Origin: an uncultured Lachnospiraceae bacterium
GTDB taxonomy: Bacteria; Bacillota; Clostridia; Lachnospirales; Lachnospiraceae
Length of the DNA: 64,000 nucleotides
Assembly: GCA_947177445.1 (NCBI GenBank)
Contig: CAMWUL010000003.1
Coordinates: 1 to 64,000 of the forward strand
Direction: 5' to 3'
The position numbers and the translations under genes are program-made. Each line of letters begins with the position of its first letter. The stretch's first letter is position 1. Shown here in pieces: positions 9,053 through 17,725 of this stretch. The notes under the pieces are model-generated. The model did no database searches. It was not told the DNA's origin and saw only the letters and a list, made by a program, of their open reading frames with translations.

Positions 9053-10006
9053 CTTGACAAAAAATACAGCGAGCATTTTGGATTTACGGAAGCGGAAGTT
9101 CTGCGGCTGATGAACTATTATGGCGTGGAGAGCCGCTTTGCTGTGATGAAGGAGTGGTATAACGGATATACATTCGGTGATGTGCAGGTTTATAATCCCT
9201 GGAGCGTGATAAAGTTTCTGTACGATCTGAATACGGATATTAATGCTTTTCCGCACCCCTACTGGATCAATACCAGCTCCAACGACATCGTAAAGGAAAT
9301 GATAGTCCATGCGGACCGGGAGACCAAGGGGCAGATTGAGACGCTTTTAAACGGCGGTACTCTGGATATGCAGGTGTATGAAGAGATCACGTATGAGGAC
9401 ATGCATACAAAGGGAAAGAATCTGTGGAATTTTTTGTATTTTACAGGATATTTGACGAAAAAGGACGAATATTTTATAGAGCCTTCTATTTTTCTGAAGG
9501 TCTGCATTCCTAATGTGGAGGTAAAAACCATCTATCAGAACACAATTCTGGAATGGCTGCGCAGGCGGATAGAAAAGCAGGATTTCCGGGATCTGTACCG
9601 GGCCATGGAAGCAGGAGATGCGGAAAAGATGGGGGAGATTCTGAACGAGCAGCTTTTTTCCACCATCAGCTTTTACGACGGTGCGGGGAACTTTTACCAT
9701 GGGTTTCTTGCGGGGATCCTGAGCCAGAGTGAGAACTATCTGGTGAAGTCCAACCGGGAGACGGGAAATGGCCGTTCTGACATTATGGTGAAGAGTCCTT
9801 CCCTGCGGGGCAGGGCCTTTGTGCTGGAACTAAAGGTTTCCGCTCATATCGATGACCTGGAATCGGATGCGGAGAGGGCAGTGCAGCAGATATACGATAA
9901 TAAGTACATGGATGAACTACGTGCGGAAGGCTACCGCAGAATTGACTGCTGTGGAATTTCTTTCTACCGAAAGGATTGCGAAGTGAGATTCGGAAGCGGG
10001 AGGTAG
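9053..10006 (+). pseudogene. Beheaded AAA-ATPase-like / PD-(D/E)XK nuclease protein
   Basis: The frame is open straight from the right end of the insertion sequence and continues for over 310 codons. It reads [14 protein letters not shown] and then [20 protein letters not shown] from 9110, characteristic of the middle of the AAA-ATPase-like/DUF1703 family. The C-terminus has the PD-(D/E)XK nuclease signature, RSDIMV followed by VLELKVS. The N-terminal ATPase half with Walker A, about 200-250 residues in relatives, is missing and is not found on the other side of the element. The insertion, or a deletion starting at it, probably removed it. An internal start at 9110 could still give a 298-residue product, but function is unlikely. 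Confidence 0.8.
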
Positions 10007-10060
10007 ACAGACTATGGGAAAATCCGAGAGTCTATTTTAGAGAAAGTAACGAACAGAAAA

Positions 10061-10834
10061 ATGAGAGAAATGAAACAAATGAAACAAATGAAACAGGATA
10101 GTTCTACCATTTCCTGGAACAGAATGGGAGACGAATGGTTTGAGCTGGCCCGGACTGGTGAAAGCAGAAATTGTTTTATTATGCCATATATGCTTAAGCT
10201 TTTGGGCGATGTAAAGGGAAAGAAAATACTGGATCTGGGATGTGGTGAGGGAGGATACTCCAGGGCTCTTGCCAAGGCAGGAGCAGAGCTTACAGCGGTG
10301 GATTGTTCAGAAAAGGCAATCTCCTACGCCTCCGATCTGGCGGCGGAGGAAAATTTGAATATTGCCCACTATATCAGAAATTCCAACGATTTATTTGAGA
10401 TATCGGATGAAGAATTTGATATTGTTTTATGCTCCATGATGTTAATGGACTGCGAAGACTTTGAGGGAACCGTCCGGGAAATTGCAAGGGTTTTAAAGCC
10501 GGAGGGAAGGCTTTTTGCAAGCATACTGCATCCCTGCTTTGACGGAAATCATGAACGTGGAATCGGCAGGCAGGGAAGCGGCATTGACAGACAGGTAGTG
10601 GTTATGAATTACTTTGAGCCGAGGCAGTGGGAAGCGCCTCTTTTTGGAGGCACAATTCCTGTTATATGGAGACACCGCACACTGGAAGAGTATGTGAAAA
10701 CATTCATTAAATGCGGTCTGACCATTGTGGATATGAACGAACCCACAGCTACAGAGGAACAGGCAAAGATTTCTGTGGCCATGGCCTGGCTGCAAAAGAT
10801 TCCACTGTATTTGTATTGGGAATTAAAGAAATGA
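10061..10834 (+). CDS. Class I SAM-dependent methyltransferase
   Basis: A 257-residue methyltransferase. Motif I is ILDLGCGEGGYS (about 54-65), followed by AVDCSEKAI and the post-motif segment FDIVLCSMMLMD, all typical of UbiE/Tam-like small-molecule methyltransferases. The substrate cannot be told. The start region contains three near-tandem copies of the 9-mer ATGAAACAA, so several in-frame ATGs (10061, 10070, 10079, 10088) compete. No strong ribosome binding site singles one out, and the true start may be up to 9 codons downstream. It converges with the HxlR gene 18 nt away. Confidence 0.87.
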   Translation: MREMKQMKQMKQDSSTISWNRMGDEWFELARTGESRNCFIMPYMLKLLGDVKGKKILDLGCGEGGYSRALAKAGAELTAVDCSEKAISYASDLAAEENLNIAHYIRNSNDLFEISDEEFDIVLCSMMLMDCEDFEGTVREIARVLKPEGRLFASILHPCFDGNHERGIGRQGSGIDRQVVVMNYFEPRQWEAPLFGGTIPVIWRHRTLEEYVKTFIKCGLTIVDMNEPTATEEQAKISVAMAWLQKIPLYLYWELKK

Positions 10835-10852
10835 AAGTCAGTTTCTTCTAAA

Positions 10853-11185
10853 TCAAATTCTATTTTTATCTCCCCACTCACACATTCCATCCAAAAGGGG
10901 AATTAAAGACTTTCCACGCTCCGTCAAGCTATATTCCACTTTTGGAGGAATTTGTGGATACTCCTCCCGGTGGATTAGGTGGTCTGCTTCTAATTCTTTC
11001 AGCGTGGTGCTCAGGGTCTTATAGGAAATTTCCCCGATATATTTTTTCATTTCATTGAACCGAACCACGCCAAATTCCATCAGCGTATAAAGAATTGTCA
11101 TTTTATATTTTCCGTTGATCAGTGACAATGTATAGCTGAATCCAGTGTCACTAAGGCTTTCTGCCGATATGCATTTCTTATCCAT
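10853..11185 (-). CDS. HxlR-family transcriptional regulator
   Basis: A 110-residue winged-helix regulator. It shows the HxlR pattern GKYKMTILYTLMEFGVVRF, then the recognition helix region SYKTLSTTLKELEADHLI and the wing VEYSLTERGKSL. It is divergent from a pair of flavodoxin-fold reductase genes, the usual arrangement for HxlR regulators of oxidoreductases responding to reactive electrophiles or quinones. Control of the adjacent reductases is therefore likely but inferred. Confidence 0.9.
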   Translation of the reverse strand: MDKKCISAESLSDTGFSYTLSLINGKYKMTILYTLMEFGVVRFNEMKKYIGEISYKTLSTTLKELEADHLIHREEYPQIPPKVEYSLTERGKSLIPLLDGMCEWGDKNRI

Positions 11186-11222
11186 ACCACACTCTCCTTC
11201 AGGTAAGTATATGGTGTGATTG

Positions 11223-11276
11223 TAAGTATCGCACTTAAATGTCAGTACTTGCTTTTGGTTTCATTCAGGCTATAAT
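11223..11276 (+). promoter_or_regulatory. Promoter with upstream palindrome for the reductase pair
   Basis: TTGCTT (11249-11254), a 16-nt spacer and TATAAT (11271-11276) form a plausible sigma-A promoter. Just upstream is a palindrome TAAGT-5-ACTTA (11223-11237), and a direct copy of GTAAGTAT lies about 19 nt before that. These are candidate binding sites for the divergent HxlR protein. Confidence 0.6.
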
Positions 11277-11327
11277 TATAATATCTACAGCAATAAAAGT
11301 CAATCTTGCAGCAAAGGAGGTATGTTT

Positions 11328-11372
11328 GTGAAAAGTTATTTGTTGAAGTGGGAGGGATGGCATTATGAGTAA
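11328..11372 (+). CDS. Possible 14-codon leader peptide
   Basis: A near-consensus ribosome binding site AAAGGAGG (11313-11320) sits 7 nt before a GTG that opens a 14-codon frame, VKSYLLKWEGWHYE. Its stop overlaps the ATG of the reductase gene at 11365 (TATGAGTAA). The arrangement suggests translational coupling from a leader peptide. It may instead be fortuitous, since GGGAGGG near 11351 could serve the reductase start directly. Confidence 0.4.
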   Translation: MKSYLLKWEGWHYE

Positions 11373-11910
11373 AAAAATTGTTGTGATTACGGGAAGTCCC
11401 CGTAAAAATGGGAACAGCTTCGCAATGACGGATGCTTTTATCCGCGCAGCAGAGCAGAAAGGTCACAGCGTTACACGCTTTGACGCCGCTATGATGAATC
11501 TGAACGGATGCCATGCCTGTGAAACTTGTTTTAAGACCGGGAAGGCCTGCTCCTTTGATGATGATTTTAATACGGTTGCCCCGGCGATTTTGGAAGCAGA
11601 TGCCGTCGTTTTCTCCATGCCGGTGTACTGGTATTCCATTCCGGGACAGATCAAAAATATCATCGACAAGCTGTATTCTTTCTTCGTTGCGAATAAAGAC
11701 ATTTCGGGCAAAAGCTGTGGTCTGATCGCCTGCTGCGAGGAAGAAGATTTGTCCATTATAGACGGCATTCGAATTCCTGTGGAACGCTCTGCGGCATTGC
11801 TGAAATGGCATATGGCAGGCGAGGTGCTGATACCCGGTGTGCTGAACGCCGGCGATATTGAAAAGACGGACGGCTGCCGTCTGGCAGCAGAACTGGCAGA
11901 AAAAATATGA
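11365..11910 (+). CDS. Flavodoxin-fold NAD(P)H-dependent oxidoreductase
   Basis: A 181-residue member of the NADPH-dependent FMN reductase/iron-sulfur flavoprotein superfamily. The FMN phosphate loop is ITGSPRKNGNSFAMTDAF near the N-terminus. A cysteine cluster CHACETCFKTGKAC follows (about residues 50-63), and MPVYWYSIPGQIKNIIDK lines the flavin pocket. It lies 12 nt before a second, related gene, so the two probably form an operon under the HxlR regulator. The physiological substrate is unknown. Confidence 0.9.
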   Translation: MSKKIVVITGSPRKNGNSFAMTDAFIRAAEQKGHSVTRFDAAMMNLNGCHACETCFKTGKACSFDDDFNTVAPAILEADAVVFSMPVYWYSIPGQIKNIIDKLYSFFVANKDISGKSCGLIACCEEEDLSIIDGIRIPVERSAALLKWHMAGEVLIPGVLNAGDIEKTDGCRLAAELAEKI

Positions 11911-11922
11911 ATGTAAAGGAGA

Positions 11923-12480
11923 ATGACTATGGGCAAGAAAATTGTGATACTGAACGGCAGTCCCCGCAAGAACGGTAATACATCGGAACTGGTGAAAGAA
12001 TTTGCAAAAGGGGCACAGGAAGCCGGACATAAGGTGACAGAGTTTTTCCTTTCCGGGATGGATATCCATGGGTGTAAGGGGTGTTTTGGGGGCAGAAGCA
12101 GCAGAGAATGTCCCTGCGTCCAGAAAGACGATATGAACCAGATTTATCCGGCGGTCAGGGAGTGTGATGTGATCGTGCTGGCGACACCGTTGTACTACTG
12201 GAACATGAGCGGTCAGATTCGTACGGCTGTTGACCGGCTGTTTGCACTGGAAGAAGGGGATGGAAACCTCCTGCGCGGTCATGGCAGAGCGTCTGCCTTA
12301 CTGATGGCGGCAGAGGGAAACGGTTTTGAAGATGTTGTCTCATATTATGACCATTTGATGGAACACTTGAAATGGGAAAACCTTGGCCATGTTCTGGCTG
12401 GCGGAAACGGCGATGCAGGTGACATTAAGGGGAAGCCGGAGCTTGAGCAGGCGTACGAGTTGGGTAAATCAATCCGGTGA
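11923..12480 (+). CDS. Flavodoxin-fold NAD(P)H-dependent oxidoreductase, second copy
   Basis: A 185-residue relative of the preceding protein. The FMN loop is ILNGSPRKNGNTSELVKEF and the cysteine region is GCKGCFGGRSSRECPC, then ATPLYYWNMSGQIRTAVDR. The CxxC plus C-P-C pattern is reminiscent of iron-sulfur flavoproteins but is shorter, so cluster binding is uncertain. AAAGGAG precedes the ATG. The pair probably arose by an old duplication, since identity outside the flavin loops appears low. Confidence 0.9.
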   Translation: MTMGKKIVILNGSPRKNGNTSELVKEFAKGAQEAGHKVTEFFLSGMDIHGCKGCFGGRSSRECPCVQKDDMNQIYPAVRECDVIVLATPLYYWNMSGQIRTAVDRLFALEEGDGNLLRGHGRASALLMAAEGNGFEDVVSYYDHLMEHLKWENLGHVLAGGNGDAGDIKGKPELEQAYELGKSIR

Positions 12481-12560
12481 TAGAGATATTTAAATTCAGC
12501 ATGATCCGGGAATTGCAGACGGCTTCGCCTGAAATAGTCTGCTAATTCCCGCGGAAATGC

Positions 12561-12602
12561 TTGACAGGAATTATGTGATCCACTATAATGAACATTGTTC
12601 AT
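12561..12602 (+). promoter_or_regulatory. Sigma-A promoter and TetR autoregulatory operator
   Basis: TTGACA (12561-12566), a 17-nt spacer and TATAAT (12584-12589) form a consensus promoter. A 15-nt palindrome ATGAACATTGTTCAT (12588-12602) overlaps the -10 box and lies 15 nt before the TetR start, an ideal position for self-repression. Confidence 0.85.
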
Positions 12603-12616
12603 ATTGAGGTGATTGG

Positions 12617-13174
12617 ATGAATACAGTTGTAACATCAAAAGAGGATATTTTGAAAACCAGCCGGAAACTGATCCAGCAGCAGGGATGGTCTGTGATTAAT
12701 ATCCGCTCTGTTGCTGCGGCCTGTGGAGTATCGGTGGGGTCTATTTACAATTATTTTGACTCTAAAGCTGCACTGGTGTGCGCTACAGTAGAAAGTGTGT
12801 GGTGTGAGATTTTCCATCGCCCTGAAGACGGAGCTGTATTTCAGGATACTCAGGCTTGTATTGTCTGGATGTATGAGCGGATGGAATACGGATGCAGACA
12901 GTATCCCAGATTTTTTACGCTTCATTCTTTGGGTTTTATGCAGGAGGACAAAACCGATGGGAAACGGAGGATGCAGCAAACCTGGCAGCATATTCTGGAT
13001 GGACTGTGTTCTGTCTTAAAGCAGGATGCCAGAATCAGAGCCGATGCGTTTACGGAGCTGCTTACAGCCGAAAGGTTTGCGGATATCTTATTTTCTCAGA
13101 TGCTTTCCGCTTTGCTGCGGCAGGACTATGATCCCACTGCCATTCTGGAGATCGTCAACAGGACCCTTTACTAA
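12617..13174 (+). CDS. TetR/AcrR-family transcriptional regulator
   Basis: A 185-residue repressor. Its N-terminal DNA-binding domain contains the TetR helix-turn-helix, reading INIRSVAAACGVSVGSIYNYFDSKAAL (about residues 23-49). The C-terminal ligand domain has no recognisable specificity. It is followed by two membrane protein genes on the same strand. Matching palindromes lie at its own promoter and immediately before the first membrane protein gene, so it probably controls all three. Confidence 0.92.
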   Translation: MNTVVTSKEDILKTSRKLIQQQGWSVINIRSVAAACGVSVGSIYNYFDSKAALVCATVESVWCEIFHRPEDGAVFQDTQACIVWMYERMEYGCRQYPRFFTLHSLGFMQEDKTDGKRRMQQTWQHILDGLCSVLKQDARIRADAFTELLTAERFADILFSQMLSALLRQDYDPTAILEIVNRTLY

Positions 13175-13210
13175 ATATTTTATGGATGGCAGCATTTTTT
13201 TACCTCAAAT

Positions 13211-13223
13211 TGAACAATGTTCA
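13211..13223 (+). promoter_or_regulatory. Second TetR operator
   Basis: TGAACAATGTTCA differs only at its central base from TGAACATTGTTCA in the TetR promoter. It lies 17 nt before the start of the 221-residue membrane protein gene. No convincing -35/-10 pair was seen beside it. Confidence 0.65.
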
Positions 13224-13240
13224 TTAAAGGAGAATAAAGT

Positions 13241-13906
13241 ATGCAAGCAATCGTAGAAACCCTGTTTGATGTTGTCTATCTGATTTCTGTCATTACCATA
13301 GGGATTTTGATGATTCGGGGCAGCAAAGGAAAACACCAATTCCGTCTGTTTGGATGGATGGCAGTCGTGTTGGGGGCAGGCGACTCGTTCCATCTGGTTC
13401 CCCGTGCCCTTGCCCTGTGTACAACCGGTCTGGAGAATTACACGGTTCCCCTGGGTATGGGAAAGTGGATTACCTCGGTCACGATGACGATTTTTTATGT
13501 GCTGCTCTATTATGTCTGGAGGCAGCGGTATCGGATCAGCGGCCATGGCAGTCTTACAGCCGCTGTGTATGGTCTGACCGGTGCGCGGATTGCGCTGTGC
13601 ATGATGCCTCAGAACCAGTGGCTCAGTGCCGAGGCACCTCTCTCCTGGGGCATCTACCGCAACATTCCCTTCGCCCTGCTGGGGCTTCTGGTAATCGTGC
13701 TGTTTTATCGCAATGCAAAGATTCACGGGGACAAGGCGTTCCGCTGGATGTGGCTGACTATCGTGCTGAGCTTTGGTTTTTACATCCCGGTAGTGTTGTG
13801 GGCGGACATTATACCCATGATCGGGATGCTGATGATTCCCAAGACCTGCGCCTATGTGTGGACGGTGCTTATTGGATATTTCGCTATGAAACAGGAATGC
13901 AGGTAA
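13241..13906 (+). CDS. Uncharacterised polytopic membrane protein
   Basis: A 221-residue, strongly hydrophobic protein with about six or seven predicted membrane segments, beginning LFDVVYLISVITIGILMI and ending in a segment near the C-terminus. No enzymatic motif is visible. The start is supported by AAAGGAG 7-8 nt upstream. It sits between the TetR gene and a DUF2871 gene and shares the TetR operator, suggesting an inducible membrane function. Confidence 0.8.
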   Translation: MQAIVETLFDVVYLISVITIGILMIRGSKGKHQFRLFGWMAVVLGAGDSFHLVPRALALCTTGLENYTVPLGMGKWITSVTMTIFYVLLYYVWRQRYRISGHGSLTAAVYGLTGARIALCMMPQNQWLSAEAPLSWGIYRNIPFALLGLLVIVLFYRNAKIHGDKAFRWMWLTIVLSFGFYIPVVLWADIIPMIGMLMIPKTCAYVWTVLIGYFAMKQECR

Positions 13907-13919
13907 AGGAGGAACAATC

Positions 13920-14339
13920 ATGAAGCGTTACATGAATATGGCTCTGCTGTATGCCATTTTTGCGATGGCTGGCGGAGTATTTTACCGGGAGTTTACCAAA
14001 TTTAGCAGTTTTGCGGAAAAAACCACACTCTCAGTTGTACATACCCATTATTTTCTGTTGGGCATGGTATTTTTCCTGCTGCTGGTTCTGTTGGAAAAGA
14101 GCTTTTCTTTCACCGGTGCGAAAACCGGGCGGATACTGGCTGTCTATCATACCGGTCTGAACCTGACCGCTGGGATGCTTGTGGTGCGGGGAGTGACCCA
14201 GGTGCTGGAACCCACGCTTTCCTCCGGTATGAATGCGGCAATATCCGGTATCGCAGGAATCGGACACATCCTGCTGGGTGTCAGCATAGTGCTTCTGCTG
14301 GTACAGATCAGGCGCAGCGTATTGGCGGCACAGATATAG
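13920..14339 (+). CDS. DUF2871-family membrane protein
   Basis: A 139-residue protein with four predicted membrane segments. The N-terminal GGVFYREFTKF and SVVHTHYFLLGM stretches are characteristic of the DUF2871 family, whose function is unknown; the conserved histidines lie in the latter. AAAGGAGG precedes the ATG and the gap to the upstream membrane gene is 13 nt, so they form one unit with the TetR regulator. Confidence 0.88.
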   Translation: MKRYMNMALLYAIFAMAGGVFYREFTKFSSFAEKTTLSVVHTHYFLLGMVFFLLLVLLEKSFSFTGAKTGRILAVYHTGLNLTAGMLVVRGVTQVLEPTLSSGMNAAISGIAGIGHILLGVSIVLLLVQIRRSVLAAQI

Positions 14340-14402
14340 TTTGAGGCTGCCGGCCTAAATATATAAAAGCGTTTGTTAAGTATTTGACCGTCCCTATACA
14401 AA

Positions 14403-14430
14403 AACAGGGGAAGCACATACTTCCCCTGTT
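14403..14430 (-). terminator. Rho-independent terminator
   Basis: AACAGGGGAAG and CTTCCCCTGTT form an 11-bp stem with a 6-nt loop. On the minus strand a run TTTTT-type tail follows, so it ends the Rpn-type gene. The plus-strand side is AT-rich and may also stop transcription from the DUF2871 gene. Confidence 0.8.
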
Positions 14431-14443
14431 AATATATCTGCCG

Positions 14444-15265
14444 TTATAAAATGTCATATTCCTCAAAAAGCTTGTTCCTGAAATCCGGATCTTCTAAAGC
14501 ACGATTTAATTCATCAGTGCGGTTTTCAGAAAGGAGCATTTTAATTAAGGAAGCCATCTGGCTGCTGCCTTCTTCGCGTCCTAATTCGATATTTTCCCGG
14601 TCTCTCTGCAATAAAGTCATATACTCGACCTCCATTTCCTTACTTTTCTTTACCTCAGTAACCTTTTTATGGATCTCTTTTATGAGCGGGCTTCTGGCCT
14701 GGGATGCAAAGTCATCCGTTGTGTTCTCCACATAGGAAAGAAATTCCTGCATTTCCGGATCGACATCCTGCATGTTTCCCTTTGTGTTCAGGAAAATCTT
14801 GGTGGTTTCATCTCCCAGTGTAAGGGAAGGATTTTCTGCGCACCTGTTTTCAAAGGTGTATAAATGGCGCCGTTCTCCAAACGGATCAAAGGTACAGATG
14901 AAGATAACAAAGGATTTTTTCAGCTTCCTGTAATCTTCTCCTGCGGAAATAATGTCAAGGTCGATGTTTCCCTGATAATATCGTGATCTCTTGGGAAGGA
15001 TGGCCTTTTTATGCTTTCCGCGTTCCATTTCCACATTATATACCGTTCCCTCATCGTCATTAAGGTATACGTCGAGCCGGATGCCTTTTCCGTCATAGAG
15101 CATGCTGATCGTTTTTTGTGTGGCAGGTACGGAAACTTCCCGTATGGAAACGCCCAGTATTTTTTCCAATATTTTTCTGCAGACTTCTTTATCGCTCATT
15201 ACCTTAGCGAAAAGAAAATCGTCCTCCAGGTTTAACTGCTGGATGGTTTTGTTTGTGCTTGGCAT
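14444..15265 (-). CDS. Rpn-family PD-(D/E)XK nuclease / putative transposase
   Basis: A 273-residue member of the Rpn (recombination-promoting nuclease)/PD-(D/E)XK transposase-like family, abundant in Lachnospiraceae. The N-terminal DDFLFAKVMSDKEVCRKILE and the nuclease core IRLDVYLNDDEGTVYNVEME (Asp, then Glu-x-Glu) are visible. The frame is open further upstream, but the ATG at 15265 is chosen because AGAGAGG lies about 8 nt before it and the family begins there. It is single-gene and ends at a clear terminator. Confidence 0.88.
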   Translation of the reverse strand: MPSTNKTIQQLNLEDDFLFAKVMSDKEVCRKILEKILGVSIREVSVPATQKTISMLYDGKGIRLDVYLNDDEGTVYNVEMERGKHKKAILPKRSRYYQGNIDLDIISAGEDYRKLKKSFVIFICTFDPFGERRHLYTFENRCAENPSLTLGDETTKIFLNTKGNMQDVDPEMQEFLSYVENTTDDFASQARSPLIKEIHKKVTEVKKSKEMEVEYMTLLQRDRENIELGREEGSSQMASLIKMLLSENRTDELNRALEDPDFRNKLFEEYDIL

Positions 15266-15757
15266 AAATGTACCTCTCTTTCTCAAATTATAGCATGATT
15301 CTGCCGTTTTGTCAGTTGGGATTTGCAATTGTTTTACGGGCATTACATTTCTCTCGCTTTTAAGTGTCCACGTTTGATTTTCAACACCATATCCGCCTGG
15401 TTTGCTGCATTGGCGGAGTGTTACCACTACCACACATTTCCCCAGCGCATGGACGCTCTCATGCCGTCCTTCAGCCAATGTCAGATTGCCTGTGGTAAAG
15501 AGTTCATCGTCCTCTGTGCTGCAGACACTCCTCCGGTGTGAATTGTACTGCTCCAATCCACAAAAACGTCAAACTTTCCACCCAGACTTTGACGGAGATC
15601 AAGCTGTGCCGCCTCGGATGCTTTTCCGGATGGAAAGGCCTGTCAGGACAAAGGCTGCCATTTGATACCTCCATATTGTTGTGCAGTTCTTTTGAACGCA
15701 CTCGCAGAATAAAGCTCCAATGTGGAATAGGTATGAAATGGAATTTGGGTTGAAACG
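15266..15757. other. Gene-poor stretch, probably degenerate
   Basis: No supportable gene was found in about 490 bases between the Rpn gene and the kinase terminator. Both strands contain short overlapping open frames in different registers with no ribosome binding site. On the minus strand one fragment of about 40 residues (near FDVFVDWSS) looks protein-like before meeting a stop, which suggests an eroded gene, possibly from a mobile element. This is an impression, not an identification. Confidence 0.45.
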
Positions 15758-15780
15758 AAAAAACTCCCCGGTGGCGGGAG
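15758..15780 (-). terminator. Rho-independent terminator after the kinase
   Basis: On the minus strand CTCCCG and CGGGGAG pair around a short loop and are followed directly by TTTTTT. It lies just beyond the original stop codon of the broken histidine kinase gene, consistent with the end of the two-component operon. Confidence 0.85.
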
Positions 15781-15791
15781 CTTTTCAGCAC

Positions 15792-16852
15792 TTATAGATG
15801 AATGGTAAAGCGCATCCCTGCTGGTGACTTCATTGGTGCAAAAGTGTAGAAGATGTTCATAGAGGTCAAGAGTGTATCCACGATGTAAAGTCCCAAACCA
15901 TTACCGCCGCTTTCCCTGCTCCGGGAAAAATCGGGATGGTAAAAAGGTTCAAACAGTCGGCGGACCTCATGGTCAGGGATAGGAGGGCACTCGTTTTCAA
16001 TGATAAGACTGCGCCCATCGCAACAGCATTGGCAAGGACATTGGACACCGCTTTACTGAATGGGTCTACAGCGAGTGCTGTGGGAAATTGTTCGGGCAGG
16101 TCGAGAAAAAAGGAGATTTGGTGTGCTGCCGCAATCAGCTGATAAGGTTCGTAGAGTTCAGCCAGCAGATCAGATACATCAACAGTCCTTGCCGGTTCCG
16201 TGGTCGTGTTCAGCTTGTAGGTTTCCAGAATCTCATGTATCATCCCGGATAGCTGTTCCACCATTTCCTTGCATTCTGGCAGATAGGCAGCATAGTCCTG
16301 ATACTTTCCAACACCTAAAATCATATTTTCCAAGGTGGCGTTCAGAGCCGTCACAGGGGTTTTCAGTTCATGGGATGCCGCCCGCAGGAAGTCTACCTTT
16401 GACTGTTCCATATTTCGCACAGCGTCCTTTTCCTGCTCCAAATGATCAATGGTCGCCAGCAGATTAGAATATAGATCATTCACATTGTGAGCCAATGCGC
16501 CAATTTCATCCTTTGTTTGAACAGGGCAGTGCTCAGTCCGGTCTAACTTCATCATTCGTTCTGTTGCTGCAGAAATTCTTTTGATGGGATCAGCAATCAC
16601 CTTGGAAAACAAAAGGGAACATATAACCGAAATCAGCAGAGAGCAGCTTAAAGAGATTGGCAAGGCTTTTTCTACTGCTTCTGTCACAATTTTTTTTTGA
16701 TGGATGCTGAAGACAACATGACCTTTAGCGTCCATTGAAAGCTGCATCCGCGGGGAAAGCAGATAAATCAACCCATGGGTTACAAGGACAATAAAAAGCA
16801 TGATGCCCAGGGTATAGGGAAAGATTTTTGGAAATAATTTGAGCTGTTTCAT
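15792..16852 (-). pseudogene. Sensor histidine kinase, frameshifted by an internal deletion
   Basis: The first 277 or so residues read as a normal VanS/PhoR-like kinase. There are two membrane segments (about 12-33 and 65-83), a HAMP-like region, phospho-acceptor His161 in AASHELKTPVTAL and N-box KAVSNVLANA. Right after the N-box, near 16010-16025, the frame changes. A different frame then continues with recognisable kinase sequence, including ENECPPIPD, LFEPFYHPDF and SGGNGLGLYIVDTLL, and stops at 15792. The short segment linking the N and G1 boxes appears missing, so a small deletion caused the shift. In the original frame translation ends at 15866 with nonsense residues. ATP binding should be lost. 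Confidence 0.87.
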
Positions 16853-17514
16853 GGCTGTACCTCATATTTGTAGCCGATGCCTTTGACTGTTGCAATGCAA
16901 TCGAGCCGCAGCTTCTTCCGCAGATTTTTGATGTAGGTGTCTACAGTCCGATCAATGACAGGATAGTCAGTGCCCCATAGTTCATCTAAGATTTGTGAGC
17001 GGGTCAGCACCAGTCCCTTATGCTCCACCAACATCCGAAGCAAATCAACTTCCTTGGGCATGATGTCAATTTTTCTGTTGCTGTCGCTGGCAGTGTACCC
17101 AGAGAAATCAACGGTTACATCACCGAAGGCTATCGTCTGAAGTGCAGGGGCCTGGCCGCTCCGGCGCAGGAGCGCTGTAATTCGTTTCCCCAGCAGCACC
17201 ATTGAAAAAGGTTTTATCATATAATCGTCTGCCTGCTCGTCAAAGCTCATGACCTGGGTATATTCGTCCTCTATGGCTGTAAGCATTAGGACGGGAGTTG
17301 TGTTGGTCTGTCGTATCTCATGCAGGACGGATAGGCCGCTGACATGGGGCAGCATAATATCCAGCACAACAAGGTCGATATTGTTCTTCCGAAAAAGCTG
17401 CAGAGCCTCGCTGCCGTCATAGGCCGGGATAACCGTGTGGCCTGCAGGACGCAAATATTCACAGATCGCATCATTAGTCTTGTGATCGTCCTCAACAATC
17501 AGTAATGTTGCCAT
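16849..17514 (-). CDS. OmpR/PhoB-family response regulator
   Basis: A 221-residue DNA-binding response regulator. The receiver domain has acidic residues Asp9 and Asp10, phospho-acceptor Asp52 in LVVLDIMLPHVSG and the conserved Lys of YMIKPFS. The C-terminal winged helix includes LTRSQILDELWG and RTVDTYIKNLRKKL. Its stop overlaps the kinase start by 4 nt (ATGA). With the partner kinase broken it may be orphaned or driven by another kinase. No transporter gene of the kind usually paired with this type lies next to it. Confidence 0.93.
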   Translation of the reverse strand: MATLLIVEDDHKTNDAICEYLRPAGHTVIPAYDGSEALQLFRKNNIDLVVLDIMLPHVSGLSVLHEIRQTNTTPVLMLTAIEDEYTQVMSFDEQADDYMIKPFSMVLLGKRITALLRRSGQAPALQTIAFGDVTVDFSGYTASDSNRKIDIMPKEVDLLRMLVEHKGLVLTRSQILDELWGTDYPVIDRTVDTYIKNLRKKLRLDCIATVKGIGYKYEVQP

Positions 17515-17725
17515 TGGTGCACCTCCTTTGAGAGTAGTGTAGCACGGGAATGTGGAATGTGTGTGAAATTTTTCTTTGCAATCAAATCATACACGATACA
17601 CTATTTATTCTGCCGTAAAAATATGGTAAAATATTGACTATAAAAACGTAGATGCTGATGTGACGGAAGGATTGTCATGGTGCGGCCATGCTTTCACGTT
17701 AAGGAAAAAAGAGGCGGGATAAATT

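Noticed and set aside
15266..15556. N-terminal extension of the Rpn-type gene to 370 residues
   Set aside because: The added residues match no family pattern, while the ATG at 15265 has a good ribosome binding site at the point where the family begins.
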